A DNA stretch of 64,000 bases from Paraburkholderia metrosideri (GTDB lineage Bacteria; Pseudomonadota; Gammaproteobacteria; Burkholderiales; Burkholderiaceae), in the NCBI RefSeq assembly GCF_904848625.1, contig NZ_CAJHCP010000018.1, forward strand, positions 47,204 through 111,203, given 5' to 3'. Made by a program: the position numbers and the translations under genes. The notes beneath the pieces were generated by a model. That model worked only from the letters and a program-made list of their open reading frames with translations, searched no databases and was not told where the DNA came from. Of the stretch, positions 38,472-48,463 are shown one piece after another (position 1 is the first letter of the stretch; every line of letters starts with the position of its first letter).

Positions 38472-39853
38472 GCGAAAAAAGCACAAGCGTCGATGCGCTG
38501 GTCTGGAAAGTGGCCATCGTCGCCGTGATCGGACCGTTCATGACGCAGATTGATTCGACGGTCGTCAACGTGTCGCTATCGGCCATCAGCCACTCACTCG
38601 ATTCGTCGATTGCGACTGCGCAGTGGATTGTCAGTGGTTATTTGCTCGCCATGACGCTGATGCTCCCGCTCAACGGCTGGCTCGTCGATCGGATTGGCGC
38701 GAAGCATCTCTATCTGGTCGGCTTCTCGGGCTTTACGTTGGCGTCGGTTCTATGCGGCGCATCCCAGACCATGACGGAACTGATCTGCGCCCGTGCATTT
38801 CAAGGTCTGATGGGCGGTTTGCTCGCCCCCATGACGCAGATGATGATTGCACGCGTAGCAGGAAAAAACATGGCACGGGTGATGGGTTACGCCACGCTGC
38901 CTATACTGCTGGGCCCCATTCTCGGGCCCGTGTTAGCGGGGGCGGTCCTCGCGCACACCACGTGGTCGTGGCTGTTCTATCTGAATGTGCCGGTCGGCAT
39001 TCTCGGCGTTGGACTGGCTGCGCGGCTACTTCCAGCCGATACTGTCTCTTCGCAAAGACGTCCGTTCGATTTCGTCGGTTTCGCGCTTATTTCACCGGGT
39101 CTCGTCACTCTCATCTACGGCCTGCAAAATGCATCCAGTGTTAGCGGCGGCTGCCTTTTACTCGCGGGCTGCGTGTTTCTCGCGGGCTTTCTGTTGCACT
39201 CGTTGCGTCAAGGTAACTCAGCGTTGATCGACGTGCGGATTTTTGCGGACCGGACTTTCTCCGTCGCGGCAGTCACGCAATTTTTTGCCAACGGCATGAT
39301 GTTCGGCAGGCAACTCGTCGTGCCTTTGTATCTGATTGCGGGCTGCCGGTTATCTGCCGCGCACGCGGGCTCGCTCATCGCAGCGACGGGCATCGGCATG
39401 ATGTGCTCTTTTCCGCTAACGGGATTTCTGACAGAAAGATATGGCTGTCGCAAAGTCGCGGCCGGAGGGGCGTTGCTGGCCTTCCTGAGCACGCTGACGT
39501 TCCTGTGGATGACCGCACATCAGTTTTCGGCGACATGGGCTGTAGTCAGCCTGTTTCTCGCGGGCGCGGGGCAGGGAACAATCAGCATCCCGTCGATATC
39601 GGCCGCCTATTCGTCGATTCCGAAAGCGAGACTGCCTGTCGCCAACACGGCGTTGAATATTGCGCAAAGAATCAGCGGTCCGATGGCGACCACGCTCCTC
39701 GCCGTGATCATCTCATTGACGACACAGAGCCCGAAAATCGCGGAGCCACGGCAATTCGTGATGGCGTTTGCGATGCTTTCGGGCCTGCATTTATTGGCTT
39801 TCGTAGCGGCACTTCTACTCCCGCTACGAATCCAGCGCGCCGCCGAAGCCTGA
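38468..39853 (+). CDS. MFS drug exporter, DHA2 (EmrB-like) family
   Basis: A 461-residue polytopic transporter from ATG 38468, coupled to marR by ATGA. It has the DHA2 markers: WKVAIVAVIGPFMTQIDSTVVNVSLS, IQWIV-type helix (AQWIVSGYLLAMTLMLPLNGWL), the motif-A loop DRIGAKHLYLVG, and motif C in helix 5 (LGPILGPVLAG). Hydrophobicity fits about 14 helices. It probably expels a toxic organic compound by proton antiport under MarR control. Confidence 0.92.
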   Translation: MSEKSTSVDALVWKVAIVAVIGPFMTQIDSTVVNVSLSAISHSLDSSIATAQWIVSGYLLAMTLMLPLNGWLVDRIGAKHLYLVGFSGFTLASVLCGASQTMTELICARAFQGLMGGLLAPMTQMMIARVAGKNMARVMGYATLPILLGPILGPVLAGAVLAHTTWSWLFYLNVPVGILGVGLAARLLPADTVSSQRRPFDFVGFALISPGLVTLIYGLQNASSVSGGCLLLAGCVFLAGFLLHSLRQGNSALIDVRIFADRTFSVAAVTQFFANGMMFGRQLVVPLYLIAGCRLSAAHAGSLIAATGIGMMCSFPLTGFLTERYGCRKVAAGGALLAFLSTLTFLWMTAHQFSATWAVVSLFLAGAGQGTISIPSISAAYSSIPKARLPVANTALNIAQRISGPMATTLLAVIISLTTQSPKIAEPRQFVMAFAMLSGLHLLAFVAALLLPLRIQRAAEA

Positions 39854-39889
39854 GTTCAACCACGACGGCACAGCCATGGCTAAACACGC

Positions 39890-40345
39890 TTACTGAGTCG
39901 ACGCGTGGGTCCGGAGAAACGGCACATAGCCATTTTGCGCCTTGAGGATCTTCTCAGCGCACTCGTCGTAATCCGAACCCTTCGCGCCGTCCGGTCCATA
40001 CATATCGCGACATTGCGCGAATAAGGTCAGCGTCGCGCCGTTGCCCTTTGCGTCGCGGGTCGCCGAGAACGCAACTTCGCCGGAGCTGTACGGCACATCG
40101 GTGTCGATAGCGACTGCGTCAGCACGCGTCACCGAAGTCCCGGAATTCTGTTCGATATAGCGTTTGGTCAGTGCCCACGCAGCGTCGCAATTCGCCGGAC
40201 TGCAATCGACCGCCGCGCTGCGTTGGGCGTCGGCGAGGCTGCTTTCGTTATGGAGGAATTGCTGGGCCTGCACCGCCTGTTTCTCAGGGGATGAGCATCC
40301 AGCCAGGACAAGCGCAACTAGCGCACAAGCAGCGATCTTTTTCAC
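39890..40345 (-). CDS. Lipoprotein of unknown function
   Basis: A 151-residue protein; GTG 40345 is preferred because AGAGG lies eight bases before it. The signal (VKKIAACALVALVLAGC) ends in the lipobox LAGC. The mature protein has Cys pairs (VDCSPANC; QCRD, DECAE). No family recognised. Single gene between the exporter and the chemoreceptor. Confidence 0.75.
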   Translation of the reverse strand: MKKIAACALVALVLAGCSSPEKQAVQAQQFLHNESSLADAQRSAAVDCSPANCDAAWALTKRYIEQNSGTSVTRADAVAIDTDVPYSSGEVAFSATRDAKGNGATLTLFAQCRDMYGPDGAKGSDYDECAEKILKAQNGYVPFLRTHASTQ

Positions 40346-40497
40346 GGTTAGAACCTCTGTAGCCACGTTCGAGCGCGATTATAGCTGTGCGCCGCGGCCC
40401 TCCGTAGATTCCACTGCCCCGCTACACCCGCCTTTCCGCAACAAGGAGTCTCGACGCGAATGGGCGTCGAGACGAATTCCGCGTGTGGGCCATGCGG

Positions 40498-42030
40498 TCA
40501 AAGCTGAAACTGTGCGACGGCATCAACCAGCCGCGCGGCCTGCTGCCGCAGGCTCTCGGCCGCCGCCGCGCTTTGCTCGACGAGCGCGGCGTTCTGCTGT
40601 GTGGTCTGATCCATCTGACCCACCGCTTCCCCCACCTGTTCGACACCGGTACTCTGCTCTTCACTCGCCCGGCTGATCTCGCCGACGATGATCGTCACGC
40701 GTTGAACCGCGCCGACAATCTGCGTCATCGTCGCGCCCGCTTCGTCGACGAGAACAGTACCGTGATCGACCTGCGAGAGGCTGGCTGAAATCAGCGACTG
40801 AATCTCCCGCGCCGCCTGCGCGCTGCGTTGTGCGAGACTGCGAACTTCGGTCGCGACGACCGCGAAGCCACGACCCTGTTCACCGGCACGCGCCGCCTCG
40901 ACGGCCGCATTGAGCGCGAGAATATTAGTCTGGGCCGCGATGCCGTCAATGATCCCAATGATGTCCGCGATCTTGCGCGAGCTTTCGTTGATGCCCTTCA
41001 TCGTCTCGACAACCTGGCCCACCACGTTGCCGCCCTTCTGCGCAATCGACGAAGCGCCGGTGGCCAGTTCGCTGGCTTCACGGGCGTTTTCGGCGTTCTG
41101 CCTGACGGTAGCGCTGAGTTCTTCCATCGACGCTGCGGTCTGCTGTAGCGCACTCGCCTGTTCTTCGGTCCGCTGACTGAGGTCTGCGTTGCCGGACGCA
41201 ATCTGCGCCGAGCCGGTCGCGATGGAATCGCTACTGTTGCGCACCTGCCCAACGATGCCGGCAAGCGAAGCGGTCATCGCTTTCATGGCCGCCATCAGGC
41301 TATCCGTGTCGCCGGGACGCACGTGCAGATCGACGCCAAGCTTGCCTTGCGCGATCTGCCGCGCGGCCTCGCGTGCATCGTCCGGCTCGCCGCCGAGCTT
41401 GCGCGTCATCGCGCGTGAAAACATGACTGCACCGGCGATACCAGCCAGAACCGTCACCGCCAATGCGCCAAAGCTCACCATGATCGCGCGCGTCTGTTTC
41501 CTCTTCGCCTGTGCACCGGCCGAGGCCGCCTGCTGGACGATCCTGATGCCGGATTCACGCAACAGGATTACCGGCTCCCGGTCGATGCCATCCATCGCCT
41601 GATCGCCGACGGCACTGTCAAACCCGGAAGCCTTGAACTGCTCGAGCGCCTTGCGATATGCCTGCCCCATCTCCTTGTGCAGAACATTGAATCGCCCGAT
41701 CATCGTGCGGGCGTCGCCGGGCGGCAATTCGACCGCGAGCTTCTCGGTCGAGGACTGCACAGTCTGCTCGTACTTCTGGAAAGCACCCCAATACTTGTCG
41801 AGCTGCTGCGGATCCTTGCCACGCAGCACGACGTCCTTGCCGTTCTGCACCTGGTTCTTGAAGGCAATCAGAGCGTCGGACACCTGACGCGCCTGAGCCC
41901 CATCCACTTCGATGATCCGCTCGTACGCGTTGGCGGCATCGTTCATCTGGAACACGCCGAACAGCCCCGCCGCCGATGCCACCAGCAACGCGGCCCCCAA
42001 TGCCAGGGGCAGTTGATGGACCAGTTTCAT
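40498..42030 (-). CDS. Methyl-accepting chemotaxis protein
   Basis: A 510-residue chemoreceptor: first helix LPLALGAALLVASAAGLFGV, a periplasmic four-helix-type sensor of about 160 residues, second helix (AIMVSFGALAVTVLAGIAGAVMF), HAMP domain, and the signalling hairpin with the conserved tip (IDGIAAQTNILALNAAVEA). It ends at VAQFQL with no C-terminal NWETF-type tether, so methylation would depend on enzymes docked to other receptors. Ligand unknown. Single gene. Confidence 0.93.
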   Translation of the reverse strand: MKLVHQLPLALGAALLVASAAGLFGVFQMNDAANAYERIIEVDGAQARQVSDALIAFKNQVQNGKDVVLRGKDPQQLDKYWGAFQKYEQTVQSSTEKLAVELPPGDARTMIGRFNVLHKEMGQAYRKALEQFKASGFDSAVGDQAMDGIDREPVILLRESGIRIVQQAASAGAQAKRKQTRAIMVSFGALAVTVLAGIAGAVMFSRAMTRKLGGEPDDAREAARQIAQGKLGVDLHVRPGDTDSLMAAMKAMTASLAGIVGQVRNSSDSIATGSAQIASGNADLSQRTEEQASALQQTAASMEELSATVRQNAENAREASELATGASSIAQKGGNVVGQVVETMKGINESSRKIADIIGIIDGIAAQTNILALNAAVEAARAGEQGRGFAVVATEVRSLAQRSAQAAREIQSLISASLSQVDHGTVLVDEAGATMTQIVGAVQRVTIIVGEISRASEEQSTGVEQVGEAVGQMDQTTQQNAALVEQSAAAAESLRQQAARLVDAVAQFQL

Positions 42031-42989
42031 GTATCAGCCTCTTTAGTAAAGCCGCGCCTGGGGCGCTGGCTATGTCGGCGCGCCGCGCCACGTGCTCAGT
42101 GGCGAGATCGAAACGTGCCGGGTCTCCGTTAGTTTTTAAACGAGAAATCGCCGCGTCGCGCAATCTGGTCTCGTTGCGATTGTTAGGGGCGAAAGCGATG
42201 ACTCAATTGTCTTTATCGACGCGCGGGTCGTGTGGCGGCCAGTTAGAGAAGCAGGCGAGCGAACGATGTCGGCAATGCGGAGATCACTATCGGGGCCCCT
42301 GTGCGGGAAACGCATGCCTGCTGATTGCCACCCGCTGTGGGATCTTGCGGGGGGCACCCTTCCTTCAATTTTTTGCTCATCCACGACTGGAAGACGCTCC
42401 AGCGCCGGACCTAGCGCATCGATTCAATCACGATATGTGAGTATCGAGCACGAGTCTCTGTATAAAAGTGAGCTTCAATGGCACTTTTGTTATCCGGCGT
42501 TCGGTGACTAATTTCGGATAGACGAGACATGCTTAGTGCAGGAAAAATAGACGCGCGCGCCTACTAACGGCTTGCTTCAAGAGCTGGGCGTCGAGCCTGA
42601 TCGCAAAAGCGCTTGCCGTTATACGCATCTGATCCGGAGGGAAAGCGGATCCGTAGGACCTGAGAGGCCCGCATCAGCACTATTGTGACAACAGTCAGTG
42701 CTTTAGCTACCGGGCATGAAGAAAGAAGAAAAAACAATCAAATCAACAGGGGTGGACACGCGTTTCCGTGAAAAGCCCGCGGGATGAGTTGCACTGATCC
42801 TGACGGTGCTTCTATCGCCGGTTGCGGCAGTAGCGTGAGCTTCCCCTCAGCTTCCGAAACCGCGTCCACCACCTCAATTTGTCTGCTGCACGCTCAACAA
42901 CGAGATCGATTCATGACGCTAGCCGGTCATTGCAGACAGCCGACTAGCGCCGATGGCACTGTACGCGGACAAATCCGCGTACCCAGCAT
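42031..42989. other. Gene-poor region with one dispersed-repeat copy
   Basis: No confident gene across nearly 1 kb. It holds repeat copy A (42454-42497) and a short, protein-like but start-less frame near 42560-42680 (NGLLQELGVEPDRKSACRYTHL). A hairpin (ATCCG/CGGAT) lies in that same part. It may be decayed accessory DNA. Confidence 0.4.
42454..42497 (+). repeat. Dispersed short repeat, copy A
   Basis: Shares the pattern GTC-T-CTGTATAAAAGTGAG-TTC-ATGGCACTTTTG with three other copies in the window; it is the most divergent of the four. Confidence 0.5.
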
Positions 42990-43193
42990 TCAGACAAATA
43001 CGTCAATGATGCTGCCAAGCAGACCGATCACCGGTACCACGCTCGCAGCGGCAGAGGAAATATCGCTGGCAAAACGCGCAACGGACTGAAGAGGATTTGA
43101 ACTCGACGACGACGTTGCCGACTGACAGGACGATTGATACGTTGGCTGATACGTCGGCGAGTAAACGGCGCTTGCCAAGGAACTGATACTCAC
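42990..43193 (-). CDS. Small hypothetical protein
   Basis: A 67-residue frame with GTG start at 43193, preceded by GGAGG at good spacing. The sequence is Ser/Tyr/Gln-rich at first (YSPTYQPTYQSSCQSATSSSSS) and hydrophobic at the end (SAAASVVPVIGLLGSIIDVFV), like a small secreted or membrane-active peptide. No homologue recognised; the ribosome site is the main support. Confidence 0.4.
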   Translation of the reverse strand: MSISSLASAVYSPTYQPTYQSSCQSATSSSSSNPLQSVARFASDISSAAASVVPVIGLLGSIIDVFV

Positions 43194-43829
43194 GCACACC
43201 TCCAGTAAGAAACGAGAGCAATGACCGGTACAGCCCAATGAACGCACGTTGAAACAACACTGCGCTTTAGCATTGGCGGCTAACGCTTAGCGATCCGTAA
43301 CCCCAGTCATTTCCAGTAAGTTTTTCGTAGTTTGCATGCCACGCACGCAGTCAATAAAAAGATTCGGCCGCCTGTCACGCCGAATTTCGTTGCATGCAGG
43401 AAACGTTGAAATAATATGGAACATTCTCCTTACCTGCAAGTGCGTTTGCGTATTACGCCGGAAGTTCTGCGTGGGTTCTGGAAAGGTTCGCGTCATTGCG
43501 TGAACAAGTACTTCTTATTCACTATTCATTCGCGGTGGAAGTACCAGACGTGTCGCGCGATCACATGCATGCCGGCTTTCACAACGCAGAAGTACTTACA
43601 AAAAATTACCGCGCGCTGAACAATGAATCCTCCACACTAATTCCCGCACTACAAAACAGGGTTACTGCTGCGAAAACCCTGAACAATCAATCCATGTACC
43701 GCTTCGTCGGCGATAAATTCGAATGCAGGTACTGAACATACCGGTATTCGCGATTGCCTTGTTCGGTTCATTCGCGATTGCAACAATCCACTCCGACACG
43801 TTGCAAGCAACCAACCGTACGGAGTAACC
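43194..43829. other. Gene-poor region before the racemase-like gene
   Basis: No confident gene. Several short plus-strand frames (43416-43735) have no ribosome site or domain. The sequence is AT-richer than average, in line with accessory DNA. Confidence 0.35.
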
Positions 43830-44474
43830 ATGCGCATCTCTTTCTTGCACACGCTTGAGGGCAATAGAAAAATTTTCGATGACGCCGCAAAGGATCTGGA
43901 TTTGCCGGGCAACGCGCTTCGTCACGAAGTACGAGCAGACCTCCGTTTAGCGGTGCAACAAACTGGTACTGTCTCGATGGAGGTTGCCAGGCAGATAGAA
44001 CATTGCCTGATGGAGTTATCGGCTGACGCCGACGCTATTGTCGTAACCTGCGCCACGTTGAGTGCCGTTGCTGCTGGCATCACTGGCTTACCCATTCCAA
44101 TCGTACGAGTGGACGCGGCATTAGCCGCGGCCGCGACGCGCATTGGTGGACATCTCGTTGTGTTGTGCGCACTCGATTCTTCGGTTGCGCCTACTCGTCA
44201 ACTGTTCGAACAGTACGCAAATGAAAACGTGGCGTCGCTGAAAGTCGTCAACGTTGCCGGGATATGGGATCTGTTTAGCAACGGCGATCTCGATGCATGC
44301 TTGACCGAGGTTGCGCGAGCCGCGGATAAAGCCTATGACACGGGTGCCACCGTTGTGGCGGTCGCTCATCCGTGGATGGCGGCGGCCGCGCCAATGGTTC
44401 GCGCGGGACATGTCGTGCTCGATGGCCCGCACTCTGCATTGCGGGCAGTCGCGAATCAACAGGTAGCCGGGTAA
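43830..44474 (+). CDS. Asp/Glu racemase-superfamily protein
   Basis: A 214-residue protein from ATG 43830. The first active-site Cys region is VVTCATLSAVAAG and the second half has VVAVAHPWMAAAAPMVRAG where classical racemases carry the second Cys; that Cys is absent here. The protein may therefore be a one-Cys member, such as a maleate- or arylmalonate-type enzyme, or have another function. Substrate unassigned. Single gene in a gene-poor area. Confidence 0.75.
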   Translation: MRISFLHTLEGNRKIFDDAAKDLDLPGNALRHEVRADLRLAVQQTGTVSMEVARQIEHCLMELSADADAIVVTCATLSAVAAGITGLPIPIVRVDAALAAAATRIGGHLVVLCALDSSVAPTRQLFEQYANENVASLKVVNVAGIWDLFSNGDLDACLTEVARAADKAYDTGATVVAVAHPWMAAAAPMVRAGHVVLDGPHSALRAVANQQVAG

Positions 44475-44716
44475 TTCAGGTTACTGCTGCTTGAATATGG
44501 TCCGGCGAAGCAGGAAACGCGGCGATGTTAACCAGTGGATTGATTTCGAACCACCTCATTGCTCTGAAAACGCCTCGAAAGAAGGTGATATACGCAAAAA
44601 GCAGGGTAATGCATTTGTAATCAATATGCGCTGACCGCCTCCTCGCAGCAATCACCCTCAGACAACAGGCGCTTGTCAGTTGACAGCCCATGCCATTCGC
44701 TTATATCGTTCGGCCC

Positions 44717-45022
44717 ATGGCAGATTCCGACTTTACTCATCCTGGCGCGCTGATTCGACAGAGCTGTCTTGACCGATTCAACCTGAGCGTCACTGGCGGC
44801 GCAGCAGCGTTGGGCATCAGTCGGCAGGCACTCACCAATCTCTTGAGCGGCAAAGCCGGCATTTCACCCGAAATGGCATTGCGACTCGACAAGGCATTCG
44901 GCATCAGCGCCGAGATCTGGCTGCAACGGCAGTTGCTTCACGATCTCGCCAAGGCGCGTCGCCGTTTCAACGAACTCAACGTCATGCGGATCGTGCCCGA
45001 GCAACAGCAGGCATTGTTCTAA
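44717..45022 (+). CDS. HigA-type antitoxin, no partner toxin seen
   Basis: A 101-residue Xre-family protein from ATG 44717. It has the HigA/VapI pattern: HPGALIRQSCLDRFNLSV, TGGAAALGISRQALTNLLSGKAGISPEMALRLDKAFG and WLQRQLLHDLAKAR. HigB toxin normally precedes it, but the 242 bases upstream contain no HigB-like frame, so it is an orphan antitoxin or simple regulator. Its stop is 24 bases from the convergent chitinase fragment. Confidence 0.85.
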   Translation: MADSDFTHPGALIRQSCLDRFNLSVTGGAAALGISRQALTNLLSGKAGISPEMALRLDKAFGISAEIWLQRQLLHDLAKARRRFNELNVMRIVPEQQQALF

Positions 45023-45046
45023 CGTTCCATGTGCTTCACCGGCCGG

Positions 45047-45589
45047 TTACGGCAACGTTAGCGTGACGTGCAACGTCGAGCCCTTCGCCGTCGCCGCGGA
45101 TTGCAATGCACCGACCGCCTGAAAATTGCGGGTGATCGATGCGGTATCCTCCTGCGCGGCACCTTCAATATCGAAGTCGATGTGCGTCAACGCGTAACTG
45201 TCGATCACCGTCTGATACGCGCCTTGCAAAGTAGCGGCCGTAGTACACGCCTGCATCAGCGGCTCGCCATTTGCGCCACCGAACGACACGGACACTTCGC
45301 CGCCCTTCGCCCGATAGTTGGTTAGCGAAGTAGAAAGGGACGTGAGCAGATCGGCCGTATTGCCGGGGCCGATGTTCTGCACGCCGCCCCACGACGGAAC
45401 GCACTGGTTATTGCCGGCGACGACAAAAGCCATGGTGAACTGTTGAATTCCATGCTGGACACCGATCACGTCGAACGCGGGCGTAGGCCAGGCCGTGACG
45501 TCGACATAGGGTGCATACATGCCAGCAGCACACGCACTACTGACAGCGCCCACGCAGAGGGCCGATGCAAGCAGAATCCTCGATGACAT
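45047..45589 (-). pseudogene. Truncated GH18 chitinase
   Basis: A 180-residue N-terminal part of a family-18 glycosyl hydrolase. The signal peptide ends ACAAGM; MYAPYVDVTAWPTPAFDV and FVVAGNNQCVPSWGG follow, then the catalytic strand THIDFDIEGA (DxDxE with the acid Glu). The frame ends at HVTLTLP, right after the catalytic region, whereas GH18 enzymes need the rest of the barrel, roughly as much again. The missing part is not found downstream, where the HigA gene begins, so the gene was probably cut by a rearrangement. Confidence 0.75.
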
Positions 45590-45871
45590 ATTTTTCACTT
45601 CTTCTACGTTTTTTTAGAGGACGCAGAGCCTGATGGACACAGACAACGTCCCCGCGATGAATGCGGAGAGTATTATTGGCAAACGTTTTCGTGCTTGATA
45701 GTCTATTCAGCATATAACAATAAATTCATACGCTTTATAGATAAAAAATGAAATTAAAATGCCAAATGAGTAGCCAATATAATTATTTTAAATAGTCACG
45801 AAGTACGAGGGAAACACGAACAAAGGGCGACCCGTCGCTCGTTCGCCTGGTTGCCTGGACACCGCCGTGAA
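45590..45871. other. AT-rich intergenic region
   Basis: No gene. Strongly AT-rich between 45700 and 45800 (long A/T runs), unlike the rest of the window. Confidence 0.4.
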
Positions 45872-46225
45872 TCACGGGCCTACCCAATGCGGCGGTGCAT
45901 CGCATTGAACGGTAGCCGCATTGGTCTTCTCAACCGTGAGGTTGACCGAGCGGGCCGTTACTGGCCGCGTTCTATGACGCATTCCCGCCGGCACAGTCAG
46001 CAGTTGGCCGTTTTGCAGATTGACGGACCCATCATCGAAGTCGATAGCAAGGGTGCCCTCCACGACAAGAAACGTTTCGTCCGAATCGGGATGCAGGTGC
46101 CAGAAATAGGGCGTTTCCATGACGCTGATATGAACGTCATGATCATTCACGCTCGTCAGCACCAGGTTCGAATACTGCCGGAGCTCGCCGCTCGCGACCG
46201 CTCCAATGTCGATCGGCTGGATCAT
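45872..46225 (-). CDS. Cupin-domain protein
   Basis: A 117-residue single-cupin protein from ATG 46225 (GGGAGCG upstream). Cupin motif 1 is WHLHPDSDETFLVVEGTLAIDF and motif 2 is LLTVPAGMRHRT, giving the His/Glu metal ligands. Such small cupins include isomerases, dioxygenases and sensors, so no reaction is assigned. Divergent from the oxygenase-like gene at 46503. Confidence 0.82.
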   Translation of the reverse strand: MIQPIDIGAVASGELRQYSNLVLTSVNDHDVHISVMETPYFWHLHPDSDETFLVVEGTLAIDFDDGSVNLQNGQLLTVPAGMRHRTRPVTARSVNLTVEKTNAATVQCDAPPHWVGP

Positions 46226-46502
46226 GTCACGCTCCCTCGCCTATTGCTTACCCAATTTATCCAGACTACTCCGGGTTTATAGGCATCACAAGTCAAAAAA
46301 TCTAGCAAATAGGTGAATACAATTCACCACCTTTTTTGCGCGCTGCACTAATACGAGGAAAGAGAACGTTTATCAATTTTTTATATCTCGGTGCATTTGA
46401 TCTGGCGTAGGCCAGCCCTAGACGAGCCAATTCAGACACGCCGATCGCCGCCCGTCGTCGCTAACCTCTTCGCGCCGAAACACCCTATCCGGAATCGTTA
46501 CA

Positions 46503-47249
46503 ATGCTCCAGATGAGCCCCCATCCAGATCATCCCGCGCAAGACATCTTGACGTCCTACTTTTGCAGTGGCGACACGATTCGCAGTCGACGTGTCAGCAA
46601 TCTCGTGCTGACAGGCACCGTCGACATACCTGCACCGCCCACCCGCCTGCTAGCCGATTGGGAAAGGGAAATAGCGTTGCAGATGGTCCTGGAACCGGGA
46701 GATGTCGAGGCCATGCCGTTGGCCCGGGCGCGGGCGCGCTGGCCCGACTATTCGCGCTGCGTGCAAGCGGCGTCGGACTGGACAAGCGGGCTCGGCATGC
46801 CCGACGTACTGGCTGCCAGCGACGTAGCGCTGATGGCCTGCCGGGGCGCGAAATACCACCATGACGGCGCGCAGTACGGCGGAGCTGCCTTCTGCAATCT
46901 GTTCCTGTGCGAGGACCAAGGCCAGGATCTGCATTTCCCGTCTACAGGTCTACGTATTCCGCTTACCAGGGGCACTGTTGTCGTGTTCGATACCGGCCAG
47001 CCCCATGGGGTCATTCAGCGTGGCAGCAGCGGCTTTAACGCGGCCGACTTCTCGCAGGATATGGGCAGCGTTCAGACATTCCTGACCTGGGAACTGTCGA
47101 TAGAAGATGCCCATGTCGCGCGTGCGCTCGACGTTGTATTCGACATCGTGCCTGCGGCGGCGCTGCAACTGGCGGAAGAACAGATTCTGGTGAATGGGAC
47201 GCCAGCCATTCTGTGTCCCGATTCAGGCCGTTGGTGCCCCGTCGACTGA
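46503..47249 (+). CDS. Iron/2-oxoglutarate-type oxygenase-like protein
   Basis: A 248-residue protein. The facial-triad pattern appears as YHHDGAQYGG (His-x-Asp) and, about 65 residues on, GQPHGVI (second His), separated by a jelly-roll-like stretch (FCNLFLCEDQGQDLHFPS, RGTVVVFDTGQPHG). This fits prolyl-hydroxylase-like non-heme iron oxygenases. No substrate is evident. It faces the cupin gene across a 277-base divergent region. Confidence 0.65.
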   Translation: MLQMSPHPDHPAQDILTSYFCSGDTIRSRRVSNLVLTGTVDIPAPPTRLLADWEREIALQMVLEPGDVEAMPLARARARWPDYSRCVQAASDWTSGLGMPDVLAASDVALMACRGAKYHHDGAQYGGAAFCNLFLCEDQGQDLHFPSTGLRIPLTRGTVVVFDTGQPHGVIQRGSSGFNAADFSQDMGSVQTFLTWELSIEDAHVARALDVVFDIVPAAALQLAEEQILVNGTPAILCPDSGRWCPVD

Positions 47250-47281
47250 TCAATTGATTCGACCGGGCACCAGCGAACGCG

Positions 47282-48463
47282 TCACTTCACAAAAGCAACG
47301 CTGCTAGGCGACGCCACCGCGGCCGACTTACCTGTGTCCGTCACCATGCCCGACGCAGTGTCGACGCTGAACACATTCACTTTGCCGCTACGCTGATTCG
47401 CAACGAGCAGCCATTTGCCCGACGCATCGATACCGAATCCCCACGGTTTGTCGCCTCCCGAAGAAATGCGCTGAACCAACGACAGTTCTCCCGAATCCGG
47501 CCTAATGCGATAGACGACGATCGAATTTTCACCCCGATCTTCCACGTAGACGAAACGGCCGTCATGGCTGACCGCAATCTCCGCGCCACTCTTCACCCCC
47601 CGAAAGTTCTGGGTGCTGGTCGGCAGCGATTGCACCAGCGTCAGACGCCCTTGCGTTGCGTCCCAACGCAGCACCATGATCTCCGCGCTCATTTCCGTCA
47701 GCAGATAAACGAACTGACCGCTTGAACCGAACGCGAGGTGACGAGGACCGCTTCCCGCCGGTGCGATGAACTCGTGCGGGCCCGGGCCATTATCTTTTGA
47801 CAGCGCGTGAGTGGCCCGATCGAAGCGATAGATGAACACGCGATCCGCGCCCAGATCAGGAGCGAGCGCATACCGTCCGGACGGATCGATCGCGATACTG
47901 TGCGCATGCGCACTCATCTGCCGACGGCTCGGCCCCGAACCTGTTTCCGCTATGGTGGAAACGAGCGGTCCCATGCTGCCATCCGCATTCACTGCGACAC
48001 TCGACACGGACCCGCTGTTGTAATTGGCACCGAGCAACGTATTCGACGGAACATCGAAACGCAGAAACGTGGTTCCGTGACCGCCCGTATGCGTTGCGTT
48101 GATCGGGCTCAGCGTGCCCGTGCCACGATTCACTGCATAGGCGGTGATGCTGCCTTCCTTGGCGCTATCGTCATCGACACCATAAAGAACCGGCAACTCG
48201 GGATGAGCAGTTATCCACGTGGATTTGGGCCCTTGCGCCACCGTGCCGATTGCCGTCAACTCGCCTGTGGACGTGTCGAGGCGCAGTCCGTCGATATGAC
48301 TTTGCAGCGTACCGACATAGACGAACTCCGAGTGCACCGATGCCGACGACGTCGCAGTGCCGCCGGCAGGTGTATTAGACGTACACGCCGGCAAGGTAAG
48401 CACGGAAAGTGCCACCATCACGCCAAAACGCGTGAGGCTATTTCTCTGGAACAACCGGGTCAT
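47282..48463 (-). CDS. Lactonase-family seven-bladed propeller lipoprotein
   Basis: A 393-residue protein with a lipobox (VLTLPAC) in the signal. The rest shows repeated blades of the 6-phosphogluconolactonase/cycloisomerase-2 family (FVYVGTLQSHIDGLRLDTSTGELTAIG, GSGPRHLAFGSSGQFVYLLTE, GKWLLVANQRSGKVNVFSVD). Cytosolic Pgl of this fold hydrolyses 6-phosphogluconolactone; this one is exported and lipid-anchored, so its substrate is probably another lactone, or it is a binding protein. Single gene. Confidence 0.85.
   Translation of the reverse strand: MTRLFQRNSLTRFGVMVALSVLTLPACTSNTPAGGTATSSASVHSEFVYVGTLQSHIDGLRLDTSTGELTAIGTVAQGPKSTWITAHPELPVLYGVDDDSAKEGSITAYAVNRGTGTLSPINATHTGGHGTTFLRFDVPSNTLLGANYNSGSVSSVAVNADGSMGPLVSTIAETGSGPSRRQMSAHAHSIAIDPSGRYALAPDLGADRVFIYRFDRATHALSKDNGPGPHEFIAPAGSGPRHLAFGSSGQFVYLLTEMSAEIMVLRWDATQGRLTLVQSLPTSTQNFRGVKSGAEIAVSHDGRFVYVEDRGENSIVVYRIRPDSGELSLVQRISSGGDKPWGFGIDASGKWLLVANQRSGKVNVFSVDTASGMVTDTGKSAAVASPSSVAFVK

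Noticed and set aside
42560..42760. Possible riboswitch or structured RNA
   Set aside because: One hairpin is visible but no known aptamer core was matched.
44475..44716. HigB toxin gene before higA
   Set aside because: No frame of the right length or motif was found.
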